From Cladosporium sp. IMV 00045 (taxonomy: Eukaryota > Ascomycota > Dothideomycetes > Cladosporiales > Cladosporiaceae): a stretch of DNA of 64,000 bases. Made by a program: the position numbers and the translations under genes. The notes under the pieces were generated by a model. That model ran no database searches. It worked only from the letters and a program-made list of their open reading frames with translations, and had not been told where the DNA came from. The stretch covers positions 1 through 64,000 of the forward strand of contig MSJI02000808.1 in NCBI GenBank assembly GCA_001931905.2. Reading direction: 5' to 3'. Positions 46,980 through 57,902 of this stretch are shown here, piece by piece. Position 1 is the first letter of the stretch. Each line of letters begins with the position of its first letter.

Positions 46980-47248
46980 ATGGGCGCCGTAGCATCCTGC
47001 TTCAACGCCGTCGTCTCGGCCATCACCTCCTGCTTCATGGCCATTGTCAACGCCATCGTCACCATCTGCAAGGCCATCATCAACGTAAGTGCCTATCCCC
47101 CAGAAATACAGCCAAACAAAAAAAAAGCACAATCCCCAAACTAACACAATCCCCCCAGGGCATTGTCGCCTTCTTCGCCCTCCTCGCCAACTGCCTCACC
47201 TGCGGCAAGGCCGGCGGCCGCAGAAAAGCGACGACGAGCGCTGTCTAG
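46980..47248 (+). CDS. MGAV small protein, predicted N-acylated membrane peptide
   Basis: Two exons, 46980-47084 and 47159-47248. The intron is 47085-47158 (GTAAGT..CCCCAG, phase 0) and the product 64 aa. The start is MGAVASCFN: Gly2 and Ser6 fit N-myristoylation, and nearby Cys residues could be palmitoylated (inference). The body is hydrophobic and Ala/Ile/Val-rich with regularly placed Cys, continuing GIVAFFALLANCLTCG. It ends in a basic tail, GGRRKATTSAV. I recall similar very short proteins as uncharacterised in ascomycetes. The 5' UTR is CA-rich, as in well-expressed genes. It is too short to be prominent by open-frame length alone; the spliced structure and the two-copy conservation support it. 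Confidence 0.8.
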
Positions 47249-48471
47249 AGGCGCTCTCGACAAGCTGCCCTCTCACAAAAAAGCGTATTCACATATAAGC
47301 TAGAGGGCAGGCCGAGAGTGCCGATTCAATCACATGGAAGGGACAAAAATGGAATTTCTTCTGACTTTGCGACAACGATACTTTGCTCCGCTTCTCTGTG
47401 GAGCATACGACGCGACGCGACGCGAAGGATGGAGTGACTTCTTTTTCTTCTCTTCTGGTCTTTTGACTTGACGAGAGTTGGACTTTATGGAAGGGAGAGG
47501 GTTTTGGAGGAATACCCACCATTGGACGCACACGTTGGTTTCATGATACCCTGATGCATGCATTAGTCTTTTCTGCTGTTTTTAGTTTGCTTTTTTTTTT
47601 GTACAAGGTGGAACATGGGTGGGTGTGTTTTGGTCTTTCTCTTTACTTGGAAAGAATCAGATGACACGGGACTTTGATTAATGAGGAAGATGGGACATTG
47701 TCACGAAAGTAATAATGTATTTCGAGAGTTTTGCGAGAGCTTCACGGATGAGTTTCAATGTGTGTGCGATGAACTCCTGCTGCGGTGTTCTTTCTATTGT
47801 TATTGCAACATGTGTGGCTCTAAAGTGATACCTATGTTTATGCGCGTTTGGCTGGGCTTACTGACCATCCATCACTTGCCATCCCTGCCACCTTACGAAG
47901 CGCGCTATACAACATGACAGGCAAACGAGCTCAATGCGGGGAGTTATGTCAAAGTGATATGAGTACATTCCGAATTCCTAACACAACTATCAAGGGGGTA
48001 AAAGTAAGGTAATAAAAAAAAGCACGCTGGTGTCCTCTTCTCTGGAACTGAAAGCCCATTGCCTCGGCAGCAGAAGAGAAAGACGACCAGCATCCGCCAG
48101 TCCTCAATCTGGCCCACCGACGAGTCAAGTCTCCCCAGGGATAATAAACAGCAAATTTGTAAAAAGCAAAAAAGGCAAGCAAAAGCTCTCGAATTATCGC
48201 TCCCAGTTTCGTACGCCCATTATCGTCAAAAGCTTCTCGCGGCCCAAAAACACAATGTCAAGATCAGGTATGGGGTGGGTGGGATTTTTTGAAGGTCGTT
48301 TCCGGTGGGAGTATAAGGGGTATGTTGGTGTTTGGTGTGGTGGTCGATCTTGTTGTTTCGCTCCTTGCAGGCAGCAAGCGAGAACAACAGCGGCAGCTGT
48401 TGGACTCTGCCTTCAACTTGCTCGGTCGCGGTCGGATTTGTGCAAAAGTGTCGTGAAGAGAGCGCGCGCGC
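47249..48471. other. Intergenic region between the MGAV gene and SNC1
   Basis: 1.2 kb of convergent 3' flanks with a T run at 47589-47598. A 78-codon plus-strand frame at 47681-47917 is Cys-rich but shows no recognisable pattern and is not called. Confidence 0.5.
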
Positions 48472-49068
48472 TTAGTTGTTCTTGGTAGCAATGACTAGAG
48501 AACATGTCAGTTTCGGGTGTCGCGCGTGTTTGCCGGGTTATGTTTCCCCTCTTCGGAATCCGCCAAGGCTGCTGCTTACCTGAAGGCACGATGATGATCA
48601 CTAGCAGGATGATGATGCCGACGACGATGCAAATCCTCATCTTCATGTCCTTCCACCACATTTGCTTGCGCACGCGGTTGGCGCCGCGCCTGAAGCCCTG
48701 CGCGGACGTCGCCAGGTTGTCGGTCTTGTCTTGGAGGGCATCGAGGCGGTCGCCACGTTGCGAGGCCTTGTTCAGGTTGTCTTGCATTTGGCGCACTGTG
48801 CTGTCGATTTCCTATTGTGTCGCGAAAAGCGCGCTGTTAGCATGCATGTTCGCTCAGTGTTGCGCAGCCCGTAGCTGCCTGCTGCTCGTGTGCAATCCTG
48901 CGAGTGTCTGGTGCAACCTTGACACACGTCGCAGACATCGCGGTCGGAGGACAGCATTTCGGTGCTGGGTAGACTCACTCTTTGCAACTCGTCGGTGCGC
49001 GAGCCGCCTGCCTGGCCGGCATCCTGCTCACGGCTGTACGGGGGATCGTAGGGCTGCTCGCGGTCCAT
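48472..49068 (-). CDS. SNC1: Synaptobrevin/VAMP-type R-SNARE
   Basis: Vesicle SNARE for exocytosis and endosomal recycling. Three exons: 49068-48979, 48811-48580 and 48494-48472, 114 aa, the normal Snc1/2 size. A short Pro/Gln-rich N-terminus precedes the SNARE motif ([26 protein letters not shown]), whose zero-layer Arg lies in QRGD. Then come [16 protein letters not shown] and a C-terminal membrane anchor ([18 protein letters not shown]). The last exon encodes only the lumenal end VIATKNN. Intron 1 is long (167 nt). All junctions are GT..AG. Confidence 0.94.
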
Positions 49069-49603
49069 TATGGGTGGTTGTGGAAGAGTTCTGGGGTTGG
49101 TTGAGAGGTTCGATAGGCGGATTTGATGAGGAGGACGTGGTTTGGTTGCGCAGCGATTGTGAGGGTTTGTTGGTGATGTCGGAAGGGTGAGGTGGTGTGA
49201 GACTGGCAACCTGGAAGCCCAAGCGGCGCTTGGGCTGGTCAAGGTTGGTTGCTCCGCCGCTGCCCTCTGCGTAATAAGCTCGGGAAGGCTTGCAGACTTC
49301 GCCTCCCGGCCTGGTCTATACGAGAAATCAACATCTTGCGTATTGCCACCTCACAGTATTCACGGTTGCCTTGCGATATTGTGTGTTTGCTGTTCTATTC
49401 ACGGGACAATGGTTTTTTCAAGCTGCTTCTATGGACCAGCTGGCTTCATTCGAAGCCTCCCACCAAAGCCAAAGCATAGTGCGTAATGGTACATGTCTAC
49501 CCCTATCACCCATGTTTCAAAACTCCCAGAGCGCTCACCCTTGAGACAAGTTCCAATGCGACAGCGTCTTCACCAATTTGCGACAGAAGAAAACTGCCTC
49601 GTT
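49069..49603. other. Intergenic region between SNC1 and the next minus-strand gene
   Basis: 535 bp containing the SNC1 promoter and the 3' UTR of the upstream gene. Overlapping short plus-strand frames at 49187-49544 have no coding character. Confidence 0.5.
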
Positions 49604-51169
49604 TCATATCAGGCGCACATCGGCGTTGACCTTCGTCTTGCCGCTTCCGAGCAACACCTCCAAATCTTCACACATCATCTCCCATTCCTCACTGTCTTCA
49701 CTCTGGTCCACCATGTAATCCTCTTCACCGACTTGAACGACAACAGAAACCACCGAGGCATTAGGAAAGAGACGCTCTACCCTCTGGAAGAAGGCATCCC
49801 TGGTCTGCGTTGAGTTCCAATACATGTGTCTTGTGTCTCTCCCCGCTGCGCTCAAGCGGATTCCGATCTTGTCTCCCGAGGTTGAAAATGGAGTGTCGAT
49901 GCTATTTGATCGTGCAGGTTTCCTATCAAACGACTGTGCTGACACTGTCCCGTTGGTAGGGCCTTGGGCGCCATGGCTGTAGATTTGCGGTCGCGCTGGA
50001 GTATGCGGAGTCGCTGCACCAGGATCCATGGTCATGGTCGAGTTGCGGCTTGCGTTTGATTGCAAACCTATGCTGGCAGATCGGACTGGGCTTACTGCTT
50101 GTTCGTCGTCGAGCTGGCTGTTCTTAGGACTTGTCTGTTCGGTACTCACACCGCTCCCCTCACTCCGGCGAGCCCTTGTTGGTGATTGCAACCTGGAAGT
50201 GTCAAAGCCGACTGAGCTTGCTGGTTGCTCGTCGTTGAGCTGACCGTCTCTGGGCATGTTTTGTTCGGTGCTCAAATCGCTCTCCTCGCCCTGTCGAGCC
50301 TCACTTGTTCCTTGAGATCTTTCAAGAGAACCGGAGCCTGTCTGTTGCTCCAATGCTTCGAGGATGTTCTGCTTGACTTCTTTGAGTTCTGAGAAGAACC
50401 CATCAAAATCCTCAACAAGCGATTGTCTTGATGACCACTTGGTGAATGATCTCAGGGCTTCGGCGCATTTGTCGATGTCTCGCAATAGTAGCAAATTCCG
50501 CGACAGCTCTATTTGGACTGTGACGGCCTCGAGCATGGCTTCAATCGGATATCCACGAGGATCTGGAACACTGCCCCTCGTCCTGATTATGTGCGTAAAA
50601 GGCGGCACTCCGCCCGCAAGGCGAGAATTGTTTTTCCACAGCTTTTCGCGTAGCGTGCAGACACGCCTCGAAAACTTCTTTTGGTATTGTATTTCCATGG
50701 CTTGTGTCATATGCTCGGTAAAGTCTTGCCTGCTAGAGCGCTCACTTAGCGGAGACGAGGCTCTTCTCGACGAGGCCCTCGAGTGGCTATTTCTGCTCAT
50801 TGCTGACGGATCTAACGCAGACCTAGAATGACAAAGTCAGTTACATCTGGTCGCAGGACCGATTGTTTTAGTGCAAGCGTACTCATTCAGATCAGTCGCA
50901 TCATCGTCTTCGGGCTCGAGATCTGCGTTCTCACCGTCGTTCATAGATCCGTTCGTGAAGATGGTGGGATGCTTCTCAATGATCTGACGAATATTTGCTG
51001 CGAACTCTTGCTTGTCGCGCATGTTGGAGTCTCGAGCGTTCTTGATGTAGATACCCAACTCAGCATCAAGCCTCTTCTGTTCTATGGTCCATGTCCTGGA
51101 ATCATCACCGAGAAGATGTTTATGGGCCAATATTGATTGGGTTCGATGCGCATCATGTAGACTCTCCAT
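49604..51169 (-). CDS. Unknown protein with a compact C-terminal domain
   Basis: Exons 51169-50883 and 50822-49604, 501 aa, joined across 50882-50823 (GTACGC..TTCTAG). I do not recognise it. The N-terminal ~90 residues are helical and charged (MESLHDAHRTQSILAHKH...). A second helical block (MEIQYQKKFSRRVCTLREKLW, then IELSRNLLLLRDIDKC) is followed by ~130 disordered residues with a twice-occurring STEQ..P..QL.DEQ element. The final ~85 residues look folded: IGIRLSAAGRDTRHMYW, a helix, ASVVSVVVQVGEEDYMVD, then an acidic helix. That order resembles a ubiquitin-like or PB1-type beta-grasp domain (weak inference). It is divergent from the gene at 51669 with 499 bp between starts. Confidence 0.75.
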
Positions 51170-51668
51170 GCTTGCGAAATCTGCTAGAATCAGAAGTTGT
51201 CTTACTCTTCTGTGTTGGAGAAAAGTTCTTTGGTGTTGCTTCGAAGCTCCGTTTGCAAGCAGACTGGCGCCACCCTTGGCAACGCTGCATGCAAGCGAAG
51301 TGAATAACCACGCCGCAATATCAAATCAAGGCACCCCGCGCAGGTAAGTGTAACCAATTTTAGTCTTTGTGAAACAGCTGCTAAACTCCTCACGGCAGCA
51401 TTCTAGGCAGCCATCTCTTGGACACGTCTAAAGATCAATGCGCATAAGGTTGATCGTACTGGCGGGAAGACTGTTACAGCGTACCTGACGAAAAGCAATG
51501 TACGCTGGCAATCTGACCTATCTGAAGTGAAGCGCGCTGAGCCTACCAGGACCTTCTCTCTGCTTCCACGTCGACATTGCATCTGATCACTTTCTGGGTG
51601 GTGGTAGTCTCAAGATAAATCTGTGCAACGAATCACATCCAACAACTCCTCGAATAGACAGCGCAAAT
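51170..51668. promoter_or_regulatory. Divergent promoter between two unknown genes
   Basis: 499 bp between opposed starts, with no gene inside. A shared promoter could co-express the two neighbours (inference). Confidence 0.45.
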
Positions 51669-54133
51669 ATGGATCCGCAAATCGCAACAATACTTGAGAA
51701 ACTTCAACATGCCTGGCAAGCTCTGAACATTCACGACATTGGATTCGGATTGCAAGAATACAATCCATACTCCTCGACATTAGCAGTGACGTGTCTCAGT
51801 CGCGAGATTGAGACCGAAGCCTTGAAATTTGCAAGCACTGCAAGCGTTCGCCCAGTGCGCGATGAGGATGTAGACTCGGAGTACATACACGACCACTGCT
51901 CCAAGGTCATTTCCGACCTGCTCTCCGATGAAACACAGGTTCATGGTCTCTCAAGATGGCCTGAACTCTTTGCAGATGAGCAAGAAAGCAGTACGTGTCT
52001 GGAGTCGACGGCCTCTTCAATCACCTGGTCCGAAGAGGCTGACAAGAAGAGGTAATTTCTCTGCAATGCAATTATCAGGCGCTGAACTCAACACTAAGTG
52101 CTTTTCAGAATCCACGAAGGTCTTGTGGAGATCATGAAACTCAACCTGAAGTACGCAGATGCGATCACTGAGATCCAACAAGGGGAGGAGCCAACGCTCG
52201 AGCAGAGTCTACAGATTGCTTCAAGCACAAAGATGTACGTCACTCACTTCCAGATGTTGGTTCTCAATCGTCTATGCCTACTGACTATTACGAAGTCTCA
52301 ATGCGGACGATTTCATGGCTCATGCGATGCAAATCTGGACCTCTGGATACACACCAGAAATGACCCGACGTTGGCCGAAAGACCAGAGCCTAAACCTCGA
52401 TGGCGATGGCGGGGTCTGCATCAAGGTTCTTGAAGATGAACGCGATAACGTGTACCGCTTCTGCATTGACAACCATACCCATGCTGTTGAATGCCGCTTC
52501 TCATACGACGAGTTGCGACAGCGATGGAAGCAGGCAAGCAAAAAAGCGCAGCGCGACAATGGCAGCTTCCCACAAATGTACCCCAAGTCTCGCAAATCGA
52601 CGTCTTTCAATGACCACCTTCAAGACTGCACAGTCCGCTGTGCGTGTCGCAAATGCAAAAACGGCACACCTGTGGTGTGGCAGTGCAAGCCATATGAATT
52701 TGACGAAAAACATCAGGTCAGTTGTCGAAATTCACAACAGTCGACCTGAGATTCGATCTCCCGACTGACTGATTCAGATTCTGGTGCATCACTTTGTGTA
52801 CGAAAAAGACCAGCACTACCAAAATTGGGCTTACATCTTAGCGGACTGGGGTAAGGAAGAACCTGCTGAGTATCGGCTTTGGGGATCCTACCTCGGCGAC
52901 CCGAAGAACATCACTGGATACAACGAATTTTTCAAGCTTGAGGAACATGTCGAGAAACCGAGCGACTCCCAACGGCAGGAGCATGTCATTCATCATAGCT
53001 ATGCTACCAGGGGTAGAGAACGACGCAGCACGGCCGGACAACCTGTTGGCAGCGGCATCGATGTTCAGAGCATGCAACACCAATATCATTTCCATAACAC
53101 GAGGCCCAACAAAAGAAGCAAAACGACAGGGCAGTGGTCCAATGTTGATGCCAATGAGCCTCAGCAGAATCAACCCGGTCAATCGTCCGGCACGCAGTCT
53201 GATTCTCACGATCCTGTTCCCCTCGGCTCTGTACTACCTGCCAAAGAACGAGATTACAATACCAACATGAATGCTGAGCGTGAGGTTACCGAGCAACAAT
53301 ATTGCCCTGCAGGCGATCTACAAGATCGAACCAACATAGGCCAACTCCCTCTATCTCGGCCTCAGTCGCCTCCTGCTCACACGGATGATGATTCTGCCAT
53401 GCCAGTAGAATCCACTACTCCTGTAAAAGCAGCGCACATCGCTCTCATTCAAATGCAAGACGAGTCACCTATCCAGACGGAATCAGCTGCTCCTATTCCG
53501 CCAGAGTCCACCAATGCCGGCGCAACGCAAGATCCCTCAACGCAAGACACCGTACCCACTCGCACCCAGACAGACTTCACAAATGCCATACAAACGCAAG
53601 AAGAGCCCTCAACACCACGCCAACAAACCACTCCCATCCAAACGAAATCAACCACCTCAACCGAAACGCCGCAAGATACTCTCCCACAAGCCGACTCGAC
53701 CGCCACCACCCAACCACAACCCAGCACCACCGAGACAGCCCCCCCACCTCCAGCCCATCCCACCACCTCCGCTCAACCAAACCCCAACACCTGCAATCTC
53801 CCTCCTTCCCCGACGCGCCACCAACGCCCTCCCACTCCAGCCCACACACCCATCCTCAACCCCCCAAAGCTCGACCTAAGCGCCTGCTTCCGCGCCGCGT
53901 TCACGCATCTGCGCAAGCAGAAAGAAGACGGCAATTGGTCCTGTGTCCTGACCACGAACGACACTTTCATCGGCTTGGCGAGGGATTTGCGCATCTTCAA
54001 GGAACAGAGGGACGAGGACTCCTTCCGCGACATGTGGGCGGAAACCGATGCGGAGTTGGCGCTGGCGGGCTTGGAGGCTTTGCCCGCGCTCGATGAGGTT
54101 GAGGGGGGAGGGAGTTGGGGGGCGGGCGGTTAA
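51669..54133 (+). CDS. Unknown protein: helical N-terminus, Cys cluster, Pro/Thr-rich disordered region
   Basis: Four exons: 51669-52051, 52109-52234, 52296-52716 and 52778-54133, 761 aa. I do not recognise it. Residues 1-140 are acidic and helical. Residues ~170-330 look folded and include the Cys/His cluster CTVRCACRKCKNG followed by VVWQCKPYEFDEKHQ and HHFVYEKDQHYQNW, possibly metal-binding. A long low-complexity region follows, rich in Thr, Pro, Gln and Ser with many PIQT/TPIQTKS-type units, consistent with a flexible linker. The last ~80 residues look folded again (LSACFRAAFTHLRKQKEDGNW, ending GAGG). All introns have GT..AG ends, two with CTGAC branch-like sites. It pairs divergently with the unknown gene at 49604-51169. 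Confidence 0.75.
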
Positions 54134-55010
54134 GTGGGTTTGGTTGATTGGGTGGTTGGATGGGTGATTGGATGATTTGACGATTGAATGATTGAACGAT
54201 TGAATGACCAAGTGAAGGGAGGGGAGTGGGACGCAGGCGTGAAACGTCAAGGTGAGTTGGACAAGTGAAACGTGAACAATGGACATGAGAGGGAAGCACA
54301 GGCCGAGAGAGAAGTTCACAAGGCGCGATGACTTTCCAGACCCGACATCACAGCATTTTCTTTCTTTGCTGGGGATATGCTTGCTCACGAGGCGAGGAGG
54401 CACACGCAATCACCATCCTCTTACACTCTGTGTCATCCATCGAACAAAAAGTTCTCGACAATAAATCAGTCAATCGCGTACCCATCACGTCTCCCGTCAA
54501 AGACTTCCTCACTCTCGTCTAAGATTATTCCAGTCCCGTCGAGCAATCCGTGTTCGACTGAGGTATGGTACGGGTACCGCAGGCTTTCGTCCACGCACCA
54601 TTCCCTCTTGCTCTTTCAGGCCCTTCCACTCCCACTCACCAGCAAGACCAATCAGACATGCCCTACACCAAGCGGGCCTGATGACTGTCTCCTTCATCCT
54701 CCAACCACTAACAAGACGAAGGGCGACGCACAACCCCATAGGCTATGATACATCAATCGAGACCTCCTCCCCTTAAGCCGCAGCACGGTGGAGCGTGGCC
54801 AAGATCACCCTAATTCACCCAGACTCTCTCGGCCGATCAATAAGAAGGAAAGGGAACACGTCTAGCCATGGGAGAAGGGACTCATAGAACAGGACTGAGA
54901 AATTGAACACGAGAGAAGACAGCGTTCAAAGCACTGTCCGAGCATTTCGAACCTGCACGTTTGAGCATCAGAACAAAACTTTCCTCTCGTACTACGTGCT
55001 CAAATCGGCC
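54134..55010. other. Intergenic region (convergent ends), with a GATT-type microsatellite
   Basis: 877 bp. At about 54141-54210 an imperfect GATT/GGTT tetranucleotide tract follows the stop codon. The remainder shows no gene or RNA. Confidence 0.5.
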
Positions 55011-57902
55011 TCAACATCCTTGTTCCCTCGAAAGCGTCGCGGCAAACAAGAAGCTGGCACGAGAGAAAAGAGCGTGCGAGAAGTGCACAGACCGGGGCAG
55101 AGGAACAGCCAGCTTCACGACGAATGCAATTGCGACTCCCACCACTCCATCACATCCCCCATCACCCCCATCAAACCAAACCTCCCACCTCGCCAACCGT
55201 CCGACTCCCATCCCGGCATCTCTCACAACACACAATCTCCCCTCCTCCACTTCCCCTTTCTCCCCTTTATTCAGAAAACTCCCCTCCACCCTCCCTGCCA
55301 CCAAACACCCCACCGCCCCACCCCGTCCAGCCCCCAAATCATAATTTCCACTCGTGACAAAACCGATCAAATCCTCCTCCCCGGGACAAAACGGGTAGTC
55401 AACCTCGCCCGGCTGGGGTGGGGAGAGGAGGGACGCCGCGAGGTTTTGGCGGCGGATGTGTGACGGCACGGTATCTTTGTTGTTTTGGCGAGGTGGAGGC
55501 GGCGCGGCTTTGCGTTGGGGTTTCGTGCTGGGCTGGTTGGAGGGGTGGAGGGAGAGCCAGGCGCTGTGCTGCTTGGGGTTGGTGATGCGGTTGGGGAGGC
55601 GGTAGATGCGCGCGCAGGGGTGGGGGAGGCCGCGGGTTAGGAGCGTGAGGCGGATGGGGAGGAGGGTTGTTGTTGATGGCGGTGGTGGTGTTTTGGGGGC
55701 GGTGGAGGGGGGAAGTTGGGTTAGGTTTGCGGGCATTGGTGGTTTGTCGGTTGTTGGGGGCGCGGTGGTGTTGGTGTTGTCGAGGGATGACTCCTGTTTC
55801 GAAGAACCTTCAAACAAAACACGCCAATCGCAAGCCCAGCCCTGGCCGACTTCGCCCTTCTTGCCGTTGCCTAAATCAACAGTCTCCCAATTGACTCGCT
55901 TCCCTTTCGGCCTCTTCTCCCAATCCGCTTTCCTCTTCTTACTCTCCTCCACTTCCCAGTCCCACCCGGCTTTCGTGCCAGGATAATCCGCCGGGAACCA
56001 ATGCTCACCTCTCTCCAAAGCGATCTGGCGCTGTTCGTCCAAGCCGCCGAATTTGGGCTGTTGGCCTGTCGAGAGCGGAGTGTACATGAGCGAGTATCAC
56101 ACCGGTTGCACGCATTTCCAGGGGAGGAGGACGTGGTAGGTGAGCTGTTGATTTTTGGCGTGGGGTTTCGGGGGAAGGACGTAAATCAAGACCGGGATGC
56201 GTGGGTCTTTCGGTACTGAAGTGGGATACTCGCCGGGCGTGACAAGGGTTCGTCGTCTGTTGATGGCTTTTTGGCTGGGTAGGTTGGCGGAAGCTGAGAC
56301 TCGAGCCTTGCGATCGAAGATTTTGGCTGGGTTGTTTTGGGAGTCTGAAGGCCATGCGGCGAGATGTTCTAGCAATTTCATCTGCGCATCGGGGCCAGTG
56401 GGCTGCTTCACCGGTCGAGGTGGATGGTGTAATCTTGGATCTTGGACGTCGAAGGCAAGGATGGCTCCGCTCGGCATTAAGGCTGGGTTTGTGAGGCCGT
56501 GGAGTTGGGTGAAAGTTAGTTCATGACTTCCTTTCGGATGCTCTGATGTCTCTTGAGAAGTGGATATCGGCCAAAGAGCGCTGAGAAGAGCTTCTGTCGA
56601 AGCAGGGCCAGTGACATCAATACTGCCAATATCGAAACGCAAATCCTCCACCATGACGGAAGGCTTCACAATCTTCGCGACGCGCAAGGTTTCCTCCCAC
56701 AACCGTAGGAAGGCAGATGGGTGGACTCGAAGGAAGACCCGGCGCTTCCTCTTCTCTTCCGCTTCAGCCAGGTTTGATGCGCACCATATCACGGTCACAG
56801 GGGCAATCGGCGCATGCGGGACTTCTCGCTCATGGAGCATGAACTCCATTGCCCTCTTGCCCTCTCGCCACTTTTGACCTTTGGCACCCCAAATGAAACC
56901 TGCATCCTCTCCAACACCAAGTTGCTTGAGCATGCCAGCTATGCTCGCTTCACGCCCAGCTAACGATATTGTGCTCACATAGCTTACATCCCAGCAGAGA
57001 GCTCCCCGTTCACTCGCCGCACGATGTGTCGGCCTGTAACTTTTCGCCGTAGGTGTCATGGGAACAGCGAACCTCCAAAGGGCCTCTTTTGGCGGCGTCA
57101 TACGTGCTCGTTTGGTATGGAACATGTGCGTGGGCAGCCATGACTTGTGCATCTGGCGCTTGCGGAATTTGGCCTTGGGGACGGGCGGTTGTGCGAGAGT
57201 GGCCTTCTTCACTTTAGGCGCGCGAGTCTTGATCACGCCGCTGTTGTCTTTCTGTGTCGTGCCGTCGGCGGAGACAGTGACTTTGTCGTCTTTCTCTTTC
57301 TTGCGCTTTGCGCCCATGGCTCTGAGCTTCTTCGCAGTCTCCAATCTCAAGCGCATGTGCCGTGTAGCCTTTCTCCGCCGCGCAGTGACCGTAGGCGTAT
57401 TATCCTCCACCATCTAGGAAAGACCAGTCAGCAACTCGTTCAGCAGGCGAAAGCGCCATACCAACCTTCACCATCCGTCCGGTATACAGTAGCGATAGCG
57501 GTGATGATGACAAGAACATACCTCCCTCTTACCCCTCTCCCTCAATTTCTTGGGTATCCTCTTCACATTATGACTGGCAGTCCTCCTTCTCAACTGATAA
57601 GGGACCTGCTGGAAAGCTCTCTTGGTGAGAGCCTTCTTACTCCGGGCCAAGCCTTGTTCGAGCGCGCGGATCTCATATTCGCGGGACTTGACGAATTTGT
57701 CGACGTCCAGTTCGCCGTTTCTGAAGGCTTTCGAGCTGGTCTGGCTGGCGAGGTTGCGCGCGTCGCGGATCTTGGAGCCTTGGTCGAAACGAGGTCGTTT
57801 GGGTGGATGCGATTTGGAGTTGGAGGAATTCTTGGGCGGGTCTTTGCGTTTGTTGGATTGTTGGCCTGGTTTTGGTGGGGGAGGAGGGCCTTTGGGCGGC
57901 AT
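55011..57902 (-). CDS. POP1: Pop1, RNase P/RNase MRP protein subunit, with an in-frame TGA
   Basis: Largest protein of RNase P and MRP, essential for tRNA and rRNA processing in the nucleus. Exon 1 is 57902-57522. The intron is 57521-57414 (GTATGT..CCTAG), and exon 2 is 57413-55011. The N-terminal Pop1 region has ARNLASQTSSKAFRNGELD, EIRALEQGLARSK and PYQLRRRTASHNVKRIPKK. The central POPLD region has LPWKCVQPV. At 56097-56099 a TGA interrupts the same frame where YSLMYTPLS follows at once, and the family has Trp before this Tyr. The frame stays open for 361 more codons (GGLDEQRQIALERG, WFPADYPGTKAGWDWE), total ~927. Either one C-to-T change (plus strand) broke the gene, or it is a base-call error or readthrough. 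The C-terminal ~55 residues beyond GRLARWEV are atypical. Confidence 0.92.

Larger units (their letters stand above)
36787..47123. repeat. Right copy of the ~10.5-kb duplicated block
   Basis: Partner of 26097-36766, same order and orientation. It begins directly after the N gap and ends where the left copy stops, in the A run of the MGAV-gene intron. Sequence left of 26097 and right of 47123 is single-copy in this window. That is the pattern of two overlapping contig ends. Confidence 0.95.

Noticed and set aside
47681..47917. 78-codon Cys-rich plus-strand frame
   Set aside because: No signal peptide or regular Cys spacing and no sign of splicing; lies in the convergent 3' flank.
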